64,000 nucleotides of DNA from Pseudomonas chlororaphis (GTDB lineage Bacteria; Pseudomonadota; Gammaproteobacteria; Pseudomonadales; Pseudomonadaceae). Position numbers and translations under genes: made by a program. The stretch is from positions 310,001 through 374,000 of the forward strand of contig NZ_MSCT01000009.1 of assembly GCF_001921865.1 (NCBI RefSeq), given 5' to 3'. This document shows, in pieces, positions 9,992-21,142 of this stretch. Every line of letters begins with the position of its first letter. Within the stretch, counting starts at the first letter, position 1. The notes beneath the pieces are model-generated. The model searched no databases. It was given only the letters and a program-made list of their open reading frames with translations, and had not been told where the DNA came from.

Positions 9992-11136
9992 CCCAACCGA
10001 CCGTGACCACCACCAACGCCATTGCCTCGACCCCCGAGGGCAGCGCGCCGCCGTCTTCCACGCCGATCACCGAACCGCGCTCGCTGCGGGTACGGATCGT
10101 CTCGTCCCTGGGGTTTGCCGCGATCGCCCTCAGCGGCGTGCTGATCGTGCTTTATGCCTGGCAGTTGCCGCCGTTTTCCAGCGCCGTCGAAAGCACCGAG
10201 AACGCCCTGGTGCGCGGCCAGGTGACGATCATCGGGCCGCAGCTCAGCGGTTATGTGTTCGAGGTGCCGGTGCAGGACTTCCAGTTCGTCAAGGAGGGCG
10301 ATCTGCTGGTGCGCCTCGACGACCGCATCTACAAGCAGCGCCTGGAGCAGTCCCTGGCCCAGCTGGCGGTGCAGAAGGCTTCCCTGGCCAATGTGGTGCA
10401 GCAGCGCAACAGCGCCGAAGCCACCATCAAGTTGCGCCAGGCGGCGCTGGCCGACAGCCAGGCCCAGGCGCACAAGAGCACCGCCGACCTGCGGCGCAAC
10501 CAGGCGCTGATCAATGACGGCTCGGTGTCCCAGCGCGACCTGGACGTGACCCGCGCCGCCAACGCCCAGACCGTCGCCGCGGTGGCCCAGGCCCAGGCCC
10601 AGCTGGACATCGCCCGCCAGGACTTGCAGACGGTGATCGTCAATCGCGGTTCGCTGGAGGCGGCCGTGGCCAATGCCGAGGCGGCGGTGCAACTGGCGCG
10701 GATCGATTTGTCCAACACCCGGATCACCGCGCCGCGCGACGGCCAACTGGGGCAGATCGGCGTGCGCTTGGGGGCCTACGTCAACTCAGGGGCGCAGCTG
10801 ATGGCGCTGGTGCCGAACCAGCTCTGGGTGATCGCCAACATGAAGGAAACCCAGATGGACAACGTGCAGGTCGGCCAACCCGCCAGCTTTACCGTCGATG
10901 CGCTCGCCCATCGCAAGTTCCACGGCCGGGTGCAGCGCATCTCGCCGGCCACCGGTTCGGAGTTCGCCTTGTTGCAGGCCGACAACGCCACCGGCAACTT
11001 CGTCAAGATCGCCCAGCGCGTGCCGGTGCGCATCACCGTCGACCCCGACCAGGCACAGAGCGAGCGCCTGCGGCCGGGCATGTCGGTGGTGGTCAGCATC
11101 GACACCGCCGCCGAGGGCGATGCGCAGGCCGAGTGA
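9988..11136 (+). CDS. HlyD/EmrA-family membrane fusion protein
   Basis: A 382-residue periplasmic adaptor. It has a proline-rich cytoplasmic tail, one membrane anchor at about 37-57, a split lipoyl domain (FEVPVQDFQFVKEGDLLVRL and TRITAPRDGQLGQIGVRLG), a long coiled-coil hairpin between the halves, and a beta-barrel with ANMKETQMDNVQVGQPASF. The ATG at 9988 overlaps the MFS stop by four bases, so it is co-translated with the EmrB-like permease. It should bridge that permease to a TolC-like channel. Confidence 0.9.
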   Translation: MTQPTVTTTNAIASTPEGSAPPSSTPITEPRSLRVRIVSSLGFAAIALSGVLIVLYAWQLPPFSSAVESTENALVRGQVTIIGPQLSGYVFEVPVQDFQFVKEGDLLVRLDDRIYKQRLEQSLAQLAVQKASLANVVQQRNSAEATIKLRQAALADSQAQAHKSTADLRRNQALINDGSVSQRDLDVTRAANAQTVAAVAQAQAQLDIARQDLQTVIVNRGSLEAAVANAEAAVQLARIDLSNTRITAPRDGQLGQIGVRLGAYVNSGAQLMALVPNQLWVIANMKETQMDNVQVGQPASFTVDALAHRKFHGRVQRISPATGSEFALLQADNATGNFVKIAQRVPVRITVDPDQAQSERLRPGMSVVVSIDTAAEGDAQAE

Positions 11137-11147
11137 TGCGCCCATCC

Positions 11148-11257
11148 TGTAGGCGCGAGCTTGCTCGCGAAAAACATCAGCGATGACGCGTTCCCGCTGA
11201 TGAGTCGCCGCTTCGCGGCTCTCGCGAGCAATCGAGCGTCGACCGGCTGCTCCTACA
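11148..11257. repeat. REP/REPIN pair with a variant right end
   Basis: The left half is TGTAGGCGCGAGCTTGCTCG, the local REP consensus with one change. The right half is not the normal inverted copy. It reads CTCGCGAGCAA, then about 17 extra bases containing CGAGCGTCGACCGG, then GCTCCTACA. The same unusual tail recurs at 22502-22539. The repeat fills the gap between the emrA-like and copD genes, which converge here. Confidence 0.8.
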
Positions 11258-11268
11258 AGGGTGTGGCG

Positions 11269-12129
11269 TCAGGCGGTGAGGGGCGGCAGGGTGCCGAGCA
11301 GCGACACGGCGGCCACTGCGGCGAGGCCCAGCAACCATTCCAGGGCGACACTGGCGCGCAGGGTCGCCAAGCGTGCGTGGCAATGCCTGATCCGCAGGCG
11401 GTTGAACAAGGCCAGCCCGAGCATCGCGACCACCAGCAGCACCTTGATCAGCAAGATCAGGGCAAAGCCCGACAGCAGCGGCGTGGGCCACAACTGCCCG
11501 GTCAGTACCCGCACATTGATCAGGCCGGTGACCAGCAAACCCGCCACCAGCCCGTAGCCCACGCCGCTGAACCGCAGCAGGACCCGTTCCAACGGCAGCG
11601 CGCCGGGTTGCCGCAGAATCATCAGCAGCACCAGCAAGCCGCCGAGCCACAGGCTGACGCAGCCCAGGTGCACGATCTGGTTGAGGATCAGCAACTGGCC
11701 GCTGAGGCCGTCGAGCATCGCCCCGTGGCCCACCGGCGCCAGGGTGGCCAGCAACAGCGCGGCGAGGCTCAGTGTCAACGGCCGGGGCCAGGACGGACGA
11801 GCGATCAGCAGCAGCGCGAGCAGCGCATTGAGCAGCAGGTGCCCGCTCCACACCCGGCCAAAAAAAGTCTTGCCCAGCACCAACTGCACCGTCGCCGGGT
11901 CCAGCGCCGAGGTCCAGGAACCGGCCATGCTGGCGGTGATCAGCAGCAACCAGCCGACCCCGCTGGCCAGGGCGATCCAGGCCAGCCAGCGGCTGAGCCG
12001 CGCGAGGGGGCAATCCACCGCGGCAACGGCTTCACGGCCGAGCAACAGAGGCCTGAATACCCAGGCCCCGAACAGCAGCAGGACCACGCTGAAATGCACA
12101 AAGCGGCACAGCACCAGCAGGGTCGACAT
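11269..12129 (-). CDS. copD: Copper resistance protein CopD
   Basis: A 286-residue protein with about eight predicted membrane helices and the CopD pattern: RFVHFSVVLLLFGAWVFRPL at the start, ASMAGSWTSALDP and GKTFFGRVWSGHLLLN in the middle, and NQIVHLGCVSLWLGGL with a conserved His later. It begins 3 bp after the copC stop, so the two form an operon. CopD proteins work with the periplasmic CopC in copper handling or uptake across the inner membrane. No copA/copB or copRS neighbours are present. Confidence 0.9.
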   Translation of the reverse strand: MSTLLVLCRFVHFSVVLLLFGAWVFRPLLLGREAVAAVDCPLARLSRWLAWIALASGVGWLLLITASMAGSWTSALDPATVQLVLGKTFFGRVWSGHLLLNALLALLLIARPSWPRPLTLSLAALLLATLAPVGHGAMLDGLSGQLLILNQIVHLGCVSLWLGGLLVLLMILRQPGALPLERVLLRFSGVGYGLVAGLLVTGLINVRVLTGQLWPTPLLSGFALILLIKVLLVVAMLGLALFNRLRIRHCHARLATLRASVALEWLLGLAAVAAVSLLGTLPPLTA

Positions 12130-12132
12130 GAA

Positions 12133-12498
12133 TTACTGGCCGACCTTGAAGCGGTAAGTGCCTTCGCTGGTGTGGGTGTCGACCGAGACCGCGTGCCATT
12201 GCACCTGGTATTCGCCGGCGGTCAGCGGCGCGCCCGGGGTCACGATCAGGGTCTTCTTGTCGTCGCCTTCGGTACGCAGCGCTTGCAGCTCGACCGGGGC
12301 GCCGTCCTTGTTCAGTTCGACTTTGGTGAACGCCGCCTCCACGCCTTCGGAGAACACCAGGCGCAGCTCCTTGGGCGCGACCACGGTGCTGTCGGCGGCG
12401 GGGACCTGGCTTTTCAGGTGGGCGTGGGCGAAGACGGAGGAAGCGGCGAGCAGGGAAGCCAGCAGGGCGCTGGCGGTCAGCAGTTTTTTCAGACGCAT
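12133..12498 (-). CDS. copC: Copper-binding periplasmic protein CopC (YobA/CopC family)
   Basis: A 121-residue secreted protein: signal peptide of about 24 residues ending SSVFA, then mature HAHLKSQVPAADS. The first mature histidine is the conserved N-terminal Cu(II) ligand of the CopC fold. The C-terminal WHAVSVDTHTSEGTYRFKV carries the second conserved His motif. There is no Met-rich Cu(I) loop, so it is a Cu(II)-only type by inspection. It lies first in a two-gene operon with copD. Confidence 0.92.
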   Translation of the reverse strand: MRLKKLLTASALLASLLAASSVFAHAHLKSQVPAADSTVVAPKELRLVFSEGVEAAFTKVELNKDGAPVELQALRTEGDDKKTLIVTPGAPLTAGEYQVQWHAVSVDTHTSEGTYRFKVGQ

Positions 12499-12597
12499 GG
12501 GGCAGGACCTTTTTAGGTTGGCGGCGGGCAGTGGGCGCGCCGGTCGATTATAGGGAGCGGGGCAGGGCCGTTGGATGAAACATCGGCCCTGGTCATT

Positions 12598-13053
12598 TCA
12601 AGACGCTGGGGCGTCGGGATATTTCAGGCGCATGTGAATGATCGGGAACGGCCGACCCTGGCCATCGGTTTCCGAGCGGCCGATCTCTGCGAAACCGTAG
12701 TGCCGGTAAAAACCGTGGGCCTGGGGGTTCTGTTCGTTGACGTCGACGCTCAGGTGCGGACGCAGGGCGCGGACATGGTCCAGCAGTTGCCGGCCGACGC
12801 CCTGGCCACGGTGGGCCGGTTCGATAAAGAGCATTTCCACCTTGTCGCCGGCCGTGCCGATAAAACCGGCCGGCGTACCGTCGGCCAGTTCCAGCAGCCA
12901 GGTCTCGAGGGCCGGCAGGTAGGCGTCGCGCACCAGGGGCAGGAGCAACTGGATGTCGTCTTCGGCGAGAAAGTCGTGGGTCGCCCGTACCGAGCGTTCC
13001 CACAGGGCGGCGAGGGGCGTGTCGTCGGCGGGCCGGCGTTTGCGAATGGGCAT
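12598..13053 (-). CDS. GNAT-family N-acetyltransferase
   Basis: A 151-residue acetyltransferase with acetyl-CoA motif A (EMLFIEPAHRGQGVGRQLLD) and motif B (LSVDVNEQNPQAHGFYRHYG). The start at 13053 (MPIRKRRPADD) aligns the N-terminus with the fold; an in-frame ATG at 13140 would add 29 unrelated residues. The substrate is unknown. It is divergent from the TetR gene at 13292. Confidence 0.85.
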   Translation of the reverse strand: MPIRKRRPADDTPLAALWERSVRATHDFLAEDDIQLLLPLVRDAYLPALETWLLELADGTPAGFIGTAGDKVEMLFIEPAHRGQGVGRQLLDHVRALRPHLSVDVNEQNPQAHGFYRHYGFAEIGRSETDGQGRPFPIIHMRLKYPDAPAS

Positions 13054-13291
13054 GAGGATGATCCATGGAGGCGTGCAAGGTAGCCGTGGCGCAAGGCGCA
13101 CGACGTCGGAGACGGCCTGCATGTCCGTGTCGCGAATCAACGCCTGGACGGAACACTTCAGGCTCCCGGGAAATCGGGAGGACCGCGATCCTAACCAATA
13201 GGCGCTGTCGGGAACAGCGCGGCGCAGGAAGTTTCGTTTTTGTACGAGGGCGGATGGTAGTCTGGCGGCAGACTGTTTTCAGGGAGGCCCC

Positions 13292-13912
13292 ATGGGCAAT
13301 CACAAGATCGGGATCCGCCGCAGCAACGTCGAAAAAATCCTCCTGGCGGCGGAACAGGTGTTCGCCGAAAAGGGCTTTGGCGGTACGGCCATGGCGGATA
13401 TCGCCGCGCAAGCGCAATTGCCGCGTTCCAACCTGCATTACTACTTCAGCACCAAGAGCGAGCTGTACAGCGCGGTGCTGCTGGACCTGCTGGAATTGTG
13501 GAAGCAGGACGCGCTGTGCTTCGAGCGCTTCGACGACCCGCGGGTGGTGCTCAGCAGTTATATCCGCGCCAAGATGAACCATTCACGCAGCCGGCCCCAC
13601 GGCTCGAAGGTCTGGGCCAACGAGATCATCCACGGTGCGCCGACCCTGGGCGAGGCGCTGGATGCCAGCTTGTACGACTGGGCGAAGATGAAGGAGGCGA
13701 AGATTCGCCAGTGGGTCGAGGACCGGCGCATTTTGCCGGTGGAGCCGTCGAGCCTGCTGTATATGATTTGGGCGTCGACCCAGCATTACGCTGATTTCGA
13801 CCATCAGATCAGTATTCTCAATGAGCATCAGCCGTTGTCGGATATGCAGTTCGAAAAAGCCGTGCAGACCGTGACCAGTGTGATTCTGCGGGGGATTGGG
13901 CTGGAGCCCTGA
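13292..13912 (+). CDS. TetR-family regulator, RutR-like
   Basis: A 206-residue repressor. The N-terminal helix-turn-helix reads GGTAMADIAAQAQLPRSNLH then YYFSTKSELY. The C-terminal ligand domain carries ANEIIHGAPTLGEALD and LLYMIWASTQHYADFDHQI, typical of the RutR/YcdC group that senses pyrimidines. It sits next to the reductive pyrimidine-catabolism genes, so control of that cluster by uracil or thymine is the natural inference. An AGGGAGG site precedes the ATG. Confidence 0.88.
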   Translation: MGNHKIGIRRSNVEKILLAAEQVFAEKGFGGTAMADIAAQAQLPRSNLHYYFSTKSELYSAVLLDLLELWKQDALCFERFDDPRVVLSSYIRAKMNHSRSRPHGSKVWANEIIHGAPTLGEALDASLYDWAKMKEAKIRQWVEDRRILPVEPSSLLYMIWASTQHYADFDHQISILNEHQPLSDMQFEKAVQTVTSVILRGIGLEP

Positions 13913-13928
13913 GCCTTGCACTGTCTAC

Positions 13929-14268
13929 TGTAGGAGCGAGGCTTGCCCGCGATGGCGTCGGTTCTGGCGCTGCATTTTTTGGGTTGTGTACATATCCGTT
14001 GCTGCGGTCATGGCGGCTTAGGGTTTCGCCCTTACGGCGAGTCACTTTTACCAAACGCCGTAAAAGTAACCAAAAGGTCTTGCCCCTCCATTCGGTGCCT
14101 CGCCTAGGCTCGGCATGCCCTCACTCCGGTCTTGCTCCGGGGGCCGCCGCGAGGGGCCATCCCTGGCCCCGCGCGGCTACCTCGGCATCCCTGCCGAGGT
14201 GCCCCCTGCGCAAGACCTGCGCTCGGCCTCTGGGAACGGGGCGGGGTGGATCAAGATCAAGAGCCAAA
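13929..14268. repeat. Large intergenic repeat block, copy A
   Basis: The 680-bp gap between the TetR gene and preA holds no credible gene. It begins with a REP-like TGTAGGAGCGAGGCTTGCCC and continues with about 340 bp that recur almost base for base at 28276-28612. Landmarks shared by both copies are GCGTCGGTTCTGGCGCTGCA, TTTCGCCCTTACGGCGAGTC, CCCTCACTCCGGTCTTGCTC and TGGGAACGGGGCGGGGTGGA. An inverted, more diverged partial copy lies near 28870-29112. It looks like a dispersed non-coding repeat. Confidence 0.85.
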
Positions 14269-14295
14269 CGCGACCTGCCGGTCGGCGCGGAACCT

Positions 14296-14441
14296 GTAGC
14301 CGCTGCCGAGCCTGCGAGGCTGCGTACGGCCGCGTAGCGGACGCAAAACCAGGCACCGCGTTCTTCTTGGTAAATCGTGTGGGCAGGTTTGGCGAGGACT
14401 GCGTCCTCGTACGCAGCCTCGCTGGGGCTCGGCAGCGGCTA
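14296..14441. repeat. Palindromic element with 79-bp core, orientation 1
   Basis: The outer arms are GTAGCCGCTGCCGAG and CTCGGCAGCGGCTAC. The inner perfect inverted repeats are CGAGGCTGCGTACG (14315-14328) and CGTACGCAGCCTCG (14408-14421), enclosing a 79-bp core. The matching element at 28646-28791 has the same arms and a core of equal length, but that core is in the opposite orientation. Confidence 0.85.
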
Positions 14442-14492
14442 CAGTAGCGGTGCTGGAGGGTGTCAGGTTGTGCGGTGTCATCGTTGGCGTCC

Positions 14493-14555
14493 ATCGCGAG
14501 CAAGCTCGCTCCTACAGGATGCTGCGTACCTTGTAGGAGCGAGCTTGCTCGCGAT
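14493..14555. repeat. REP pair (inward copy then outward copy)
   Basis: The first copy ends GCTCGCTCCTACA at 14516. The second starts TGTAGGAGCGAGC at 14532. The two REPs therefore face tail to tail across 15 bp, immediately downstream of preA (minus strand), where they could act as transcript 3'-end stabilisers or gyrase sites. Confidence 0.85.
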
Positions 14556-14592
14556 GACGTCGGTCCAGCCCATGAAATTTCCCCGGCGCACC

Positions 14593-15867
14593 TCAAACCG
14601 CCTCGCGATACGGGTTGCGCGGGTCATGCTGCCAGTCGAGGAACGGTTTGCCGGTGTCCTGGGGCACCATGTCGATGCAGTCCTGCACGGGGCAGGTGAT
14701 CTGGCACAGGTTGCAGCCCACGCATTCGGCGTCGATCACTTGGTATTTATGGCTGCCGTCGGCCTGTTTGAGGCTGGCGATGGCCTGGTGCGAGGTGTCT
14801 TCGCAGGCGATGTGGCAGCGGCCGCAGCCGATGCAGGCGTCCTGGTCGATCTGGGCGATCACCTGGTAGTTGATGTCCAGGTACTTCCAGTCGGTGGTGT
14901 TGCCCACGGCGCGGCCGCTGAAGTCTTGCAGGCTGTGGTAGCCCTGGCTGTCCATCCATCGCGACAGGCCGTCCTTCATTTCTTCGACGATGCGGAAACC
15001 ATGCAGCATCGCCGCCGTGCACACCTGCACCGCTCCGCAGCCCAGGGCGACGAATTCCCCCGCGTCGCGCCAGTTGCCGATGCCGCCGATGCCGCAGATC
15101 GGCAGGCCGCGGGTCTGCGGATCGCGGGCGATCTCCGCCACCATGTTCAGCGCGATCGGCTTGACCGCCGAGCCGCAGTAGCCGCCGTGGGTGCTCTGGC
15201 TGCCGACCATCGGGTGGGCGACCATGCGTTCGAGGTCGACGCTGGTGATCGAGTTGATGGTGTTGATCAGCGACACCGCGTCGGCGCCACCGCGATGGGC
15301 GGCGCGGGCCGCGGTGCGGATGTCGGTGATGTTCGGCGTCAGCTTGACGATCACCGGCAGCGCGCAATAGGTCTTGCACCAGCGGGTGACCTGCTCGACG
15401 TACTCCGGCACCTGGCCCACCGCCGCGCCCATGCCGCGTTCCGGCATGCCGTGGGGGCAGCCGAAGTTCAGTTCGATGCCGTCGGCGCCGGTGGCTTCCA
15501 CCAACGGCAGGATGTGTTTCCACGACTCCTCGACGCAGGGCACCATCAGCGAGACGATCAGCGCGCGGTCCGGCCAGTCTTTTTTCACCTGGGTGATTTC
15601 CCGCAGGTTGATCTCCAGGGAACGGTCGGTGATCAGCTCGATATTGTTGATGCCCATGACTTCGCGATTGGGCCCGAAGTGCGCCGAGTAGCGCGACGAC
15701 ACGTTGACCGCCGCCGGGTCTTCCCCGAGGGTTTTCCAGACCACGCCGCCCCAGCCGGCCTCGAAAGCGCGGACCACGTTGTAGGCCTTGTCGGTGGGCG
15801 GCGCGGAGGCCAGCCAGAAGGGGTTGGGGGCTTTGATGCCGGCAAAGACAATCGACAGATCGGCCAT
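14593..15867 (-). CDS. preA: NAD-dependent dihydropyrimidine dehydrogenase subunit PreA
   Basis: A 424-residue protein. The FMN-binding TIM barrel of the dihydroorotate-dehydrogenase type comes first (ELNFGCPHGMPERGMGAAVG, PVIVKLTPNITDI, GIGGIGNWRDAGEFVALG). It is followed by a C-terminal ferredoxin-like part with two 4Fe-4S motifs, CIGCGRCHIACED and CVGCNLCQITCP. It reduces uracil and thymine to the dihydro forms, with PreT supplying electrons from NAD(P)H. The start codon directly abuts the preT stop (TAA-ATG), so the two subunits are co-translated. Some Pseudomonas literature uses pyd names for these genes. Confidence 0.95.
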   Translation of the reverse strand: MADLSIVFAGIKAPNPFWLASAPPTDKAYNVVRAFEAGWGGVVWKTLGEDPAAVNVSSRYSAHFGPNREVMGINNIELITDRSLEINLREITQVKKDWPDRALIVSLMVPCVEESWKHILPLVEATGADGIELNFGCPHGMPERGMGAAVGQVPEYVEQVTRWCKTYCALPVIVKLTPNITDIRTAARAAHRGGADAVSLINTINSITSVDLERMVAHPMVGSQSTHGGYCGSAVKPIALNMVAEIARDPQTRGLPICGIGGIGNWRDAGEFVALGCGAVQVCTAAMLHGFRIVEEMKDGLSRWMDSQGYHSLQDFSGRAVGNTTDWKYLDINYQVIAQIDQDACIGCGRCHIACEDTSHQAIASLKQADGSHKYQVIDAECVGCNLCQITCPVQDCIDMVPQDTGKPFLDWQHDPRNPYREAV

Positions 15868-17235
15868 TTACGCAGCCTCCACGTTGAGCATGAGTTGGGC
15901 GTGCATGGCCTCGGCGGCCCGCTTGCCGTGTTGCACCGCCTGCACGGTGAGGTCCTGGCCGAGGCTGACGCAGTCGCCGCCGGCGTAGACCCCGGGGATG
16001 CTGGTGCGCAGTTGCTCGTCGACCTCGATGCGCTCGCCGGCGCGCTTGAGCTCCCGAGCCAGCGGGTCGCTCAGCGCGGCGCCGTCGAAGGCCTGGCCGA
16101 TGGCCTTGAAGATGGCGTCGGCGGCCAGTTCGAAGGTTTCCCCGGTGGTTTGCAGGCGGCCCTCCACCAGCCGGGTACGGGCGAAGCGCATGCCGCGCAC
16201 CTGGCCCTGGGCGTCGAGCAGTACTTGCTCGGGCGCGGCCCAGGTCAGCAGGCGCACCTGATTGGCCTTGGCGATCTCTTGTTCGTGGTGGGTGGCGCCC
16301 ATGTCTTCGAGGCCGCGGCGGTACACCAGGTTGACGTCGCGGGCGCCGAGGCGGGCCATCTGCACGGCCATGTCGATGGCGGTGTTACCGGCGCCAAGGA
16401 CGATGCAGCGGTCGGCCAGGGGCAGTTGCGCGAGGTCGTCGGCCTGGCGCAGTTCGCGGATGTAGTCGGTGGCGGCCAGCAGTCCGGGGGCGTCTTCATG
16501 GGCCAGCCCCAGCTGTTTGCTGGCGGCCAGGCCGAGGCCGAGGAACACCGCATCGAACTGTTGGTGCAGCTCGCTGAGACTCAGATTGGCGCCGAGTTTT
16601 TGCCCGTGACGGATCTCGATGCCGCCGATCTGCAACAGGAAATCCAGCTCCTTCTGGGCGAAGTCGTCCACCAGCTTGTACTTGGCGATTCCGTATTCGT
16701 TGAGGCCGCCGGCCTTTTCCCGGGCCTCGAAAACCACCACCTCATGCCCGTGCAGGGCGCAGCGGTGCGCGCACGCCAGCCCCGCCGGCCCGGCGCCGAC
16801 CACCGCGATGCGCTTGCCGGTGGCGGCGGCGCGCTGGAAGGGGTGTTCGGCGAAGTGCGCGTTGTCCACCGCGTAGCGCTGCAACAGGCCGATCAGCACC
16901 GGCGCGCATTCGTGGGCGTTGTTGCGCACGCAAGCCTGCTGGCAGAGGATCTCCGTGGGGCAGACCCGGGCGCAGCTGCCGCCGAGGATATTCGCCGAGA
17001 GAATCTTCTGCGCCGCGCCCTGGACGTTGTCGGTGTGGATATGGCGGATGAACGAGGGAATGTCGATCTCGCTGGGGCAGGCGTTGACGCACGGCGCGTC
17101 GTAGCAGTACAGGCAGCGCGAAGCTTCCAGGTGCGCCTGGCGGGCGTTGAGCGGCGGTGCCAGGTCGCTGAAATGGCCGGCGAGGGTGGCGCCGTCCTCG
17201 GTGGGGTGGGGCAAGTGGTTCAGGGTCTCGATCAC
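15868..17235 (-). CDS. preT: Dihydropyrimidine dehydrogenase subunit PreT (FAD/Fe-S)
   Basis: A 455-residue oxidoreductase related to the glutamate synthase small subunit. The N-terminal cysteine cluster that binds Fe-S centres is present (CLYCYDAPCVNACPSEIDIP, GGSCARVCPTEILC). Then come the FAD site VVGAGPAGLACAHRCALHG, the NAD(P) site VLGAGNTAIDMAV and the C-terminal GVYAGGDCV motif. It transfers electrons from NAD(P)H to PreA. It is the first gene of the preT-preA pair, separated from the dihydropyrimidinase gene by a REP-containing 155-bp gap. Confidence 0.93.
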   Translation of the reverse strand: MIETLNHLPHPTEDGATLAGHFSDLAPPLNARQAHLEASRCLYCYDAPCVNACPSEIDIPSFIRHIHTDNVQGAAQKILSANILGGSCARVCPTEILCQQACVRNNAHECAPVLIGLLQRYAVDNAHFAEHPFQRAAATGKRIAVVGAGPAGLACAHRCALHGHEVVVFEAREKAGGLNEYGIAKYKLVDDFAQKELDFLLQIGGIEIRHGQKLGANLSLSELHQQFDAVFLGLGLAASKQLGLAHEDAPGLLAATDYIRELRQADDLAQLPLADRCIVLGAGNTAIDMAVQMARLGARDVNLVYRRGLEDMGATHHEQEIAKANQVRLLTWAAPEQVLLDAQGQVRGMRFARTRLVEGRLQTTGETFELAADAIFKAIGQAFDGAALSDPLARELKRAGERIEVDEQLRTSIPGVYAGGDCVSLGQDLTVQAVQHGKRAAEAMHAQLMLNVEAA

Positions 17236-17305
17236 GGTTCGGGCCTCACGGTTTTTTATCGATTGCCTCTGACGGGCATTGTGTTCAACCGGGCGCGGGC
17301 GCCCG

Positions 17306-17370
17306 GATCGCGAGCCAGCTTGCTCCTACAGGGATATGCGTTTTCATGTAGGAGCGAGCTCGCTCGCGAT
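17306..17370. repeat. REP pair between hydA-like gene and preT
   Basis: An inward REP half (ATCGCGAGCCAGCTTGCTCC, slightly diverged) and an outward one (TGTAGGAGCGAGCTCGCTCG) occur within the 155-bp gap. They separate two genes of the same pathway that are transcribed in the same direction. Confidence 0.8.
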
Positions 17371-17390
17371 AGGGGGCAAAGCCCCCGATC

Positions 17391-19446
<2,056 letters not shown>

Positions 19447-20934
19447 ATGCAACAGAACAGATCCCAAGTGACCGAGCGTGCCGGCCTGTACGAGCTGGAC
19501 GCCGGCAGCGACGTGCTCGACAGCCCCCGTTACAACCACGACATCGCACCGACCAAGGTCCAGGAACGCACCTGGAACAAATGGCACATCACCGCCCTGT
19601 GGATCGGCATGTCGATCTGCGTCCCCACCTACACCCTCGGCGGGGTGCTCACCGCCTACTTCGGCTTGAGCGTCGGCGAGGCGCTGCTGGCGATCCTGCT
19701 GGCCAATATCGTGGTGCTGATCCCCCTGACCCTCAACGCCTTCGCCGGCACCAAGTACGGCATTCCGTTCCCGGTGCTGCTGCGCTCGTCGTTCGGCATC
19801 CTCGGTTCCAACGTGCCGTGCCTGATTCGCGCCCTGGTGGCCTGCGGCTGGTTCGGCATCCAGACGCTGTTCGGCGGCCTGGCGATCCATCTGTTCCTGG
19901 GCTCGATCTTCGACGGCTGGAAGGCCCTGGGCGGCACCGGCGAGGTGATCGGCTTCATGCTGTTCTGGACCCTCAACCTGTGGGTGGTGCTGCGCGGCGC
20001 CGAGTCGATCAAATGGCTGGAAACCCTGTCGGCGCCGCTGTTGGTATCGGTCGGTATCGGGCTGCTGGTGTGGGCCTTGCCCAACGTGTCCCTGAGCGAG
20101 CTGCTGGCGATCCCGCCCAAGCGTCCCGAGGGCGCCAGCGTCACCGGCTACTTCATGGCCGGGCTGACGGCGATGGTGGGGTTCTGGGCCACCCTGTCGC
20201 TGAATATTCCCGACTTCAGCCGCTACGCGAAAAGCCAGCGGGACCAGATTCTCGGGCAGATCTTCGGCCTGCCGCTGACCATGTTCCTGTTCGCCGCGCT
20301 GGGGGTGGTGATGACCGCCGCCTCGGCGAAGCTGGTGGGGGTTACCGTCTCCGACCCGGTGAGCCTGATCGGCCATATCCAGAGCCCGGGCTGGGTGGCC
20401 GTGGCCATGGCGCTGATCATTATCGCCACGCTCTCGACCAACACCGCGGCGAATATCGTTTCGCCGACCAACGATTTCCAGAACATCGCGCCCAAGCTGA
20501 TCGGCCGCACCACGGCGGTGATCCTCACCGGGTTGGTGGGCCTGGCGCTGATGGCCCATGAACTGCTGAAGAAGCTCGGCCTGCTGGTTTCCGACGTCAG
20601 CCTGGAAACCGTGTATTCCAACTGGCTGCTGGGCTACTCCAGCCTGCTGGGGCCGATCGCCGGGATCATGGTGGTGGACTATTTCATCATCAAGAAACAG
20701 CGCCTGGACCTCGCCGGGCTGTATCGCGACGACGTCTACCCGGCGTGGAACTGGCATGGCTTCATCGCCTTCGGCGTGCCGGTGGTGCTGACCCTGCTGT
20801 CCCTGGGCAGCGACGCCTTCAGTTGGTTCTACAGCTACGGCTGGTTCACCGGCTCGGCGTTGGGCGGGCTGATCTATTACGGCCTGTGCACGATGCGCAG
20901 CCCGCAAGCGGCGGGCGCCAAGACGCCGGTATGA
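19447..20934 (+). CDS. NCS1-family nucleobase:cation symporter
   Basis: A 495-residue protein with 12 predicted membrane helices. It has the NCS1 signature regions SPRYNHDIAPTKVQERTWNK in the N-terminal tail, ILLANIVVLIPLTLNAFAGT in helix 2, and GIPFPVLLRSSFGILGSNVP. It is divergent from the dihydropyrimidinase gene and upstream of the carbamoylase gene, so uptake of uracil, thymine or a related base such as hydantoin is the likely role. A GGAGCGG site precedes the ATG. Confidence 0.92.
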   Translation: MQQNRSQVTERAGLYELDAGSDVLDSPRYNHDIAPTKVQERTWNKWHITALWIGMSICVPTYTLGGVLTAYFGLSVGEALLAILLANIVVLIPLTLNAFAGTKYGIPFPVLLRSSFGILGSNVPCLIRALVACGWFGIQTLFGGLAIHLFLGSIFDGWKALGGTGEVIGFMLFWTLNLWVVLRGAESIKWLETLSAPLLVSVGIGLLVWALPNVSLSELLAIPPKRPEGASVTGYFMAGLTAMVGFWATLSLNIPDFSRYAKSQRDQILGQIFGLPLTMFLFAALGVVMTAASAKLVGVTVSDPVSLIGHIQSPGWVAVAMALIIIATLSTNTAANIVSPTNDFQNIAPKLIGRTTAVILTGLVGLALMAHELLKKLGLLVSDVSLETVYSNWLLGYSSLLGPIAGIMVVDYFIIKKQRLDLAGLYRDDVYPAWNWHGFIAFGVPVVLTLLSLGSDAFSWFYSYGWFTGSALGGLIYYGLCTMRSPQAAGAKTPV

Positions 20935-20957
20935 CCGTGGGACGGCTGGCCGTTCCC

Positions 20958-21058
20958 TGTAGGAGCGAGCTTGCTCGCGATTGGCCGTCAGCCATAACGC
21001 AGTCCCCTAGAGAGACCGCGCCGCTTGTACGTTCATCGCGAGCAAGCTCGCTCCTACA
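20958..21058. repeat. REPIN (inverted REP pair)
   Basis: TGTAGGAGCGAGCTTGCTCG and its inverted copy, ending GCTCGCTCCTACA, flank about 55 bp. It occupies the gap between the NCS1 transporter gene and the carbamoylase gene. Confidence 0.88.
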
Positions 21059-21142
21059 GGGGGGCGATCCATCGGACACCGCAAGACTCCAGACGAGCGC
21101 AACCCTCGTCAACGACAACCAGAAACGCCTGAGGAGATCACC

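Noticed and set aside
11161..12516. 451-codon plus-strand frame opposite copC-copD
   Set aside because: Antisense to two well-supported genes; glutamine/histidine-rich low complexity.
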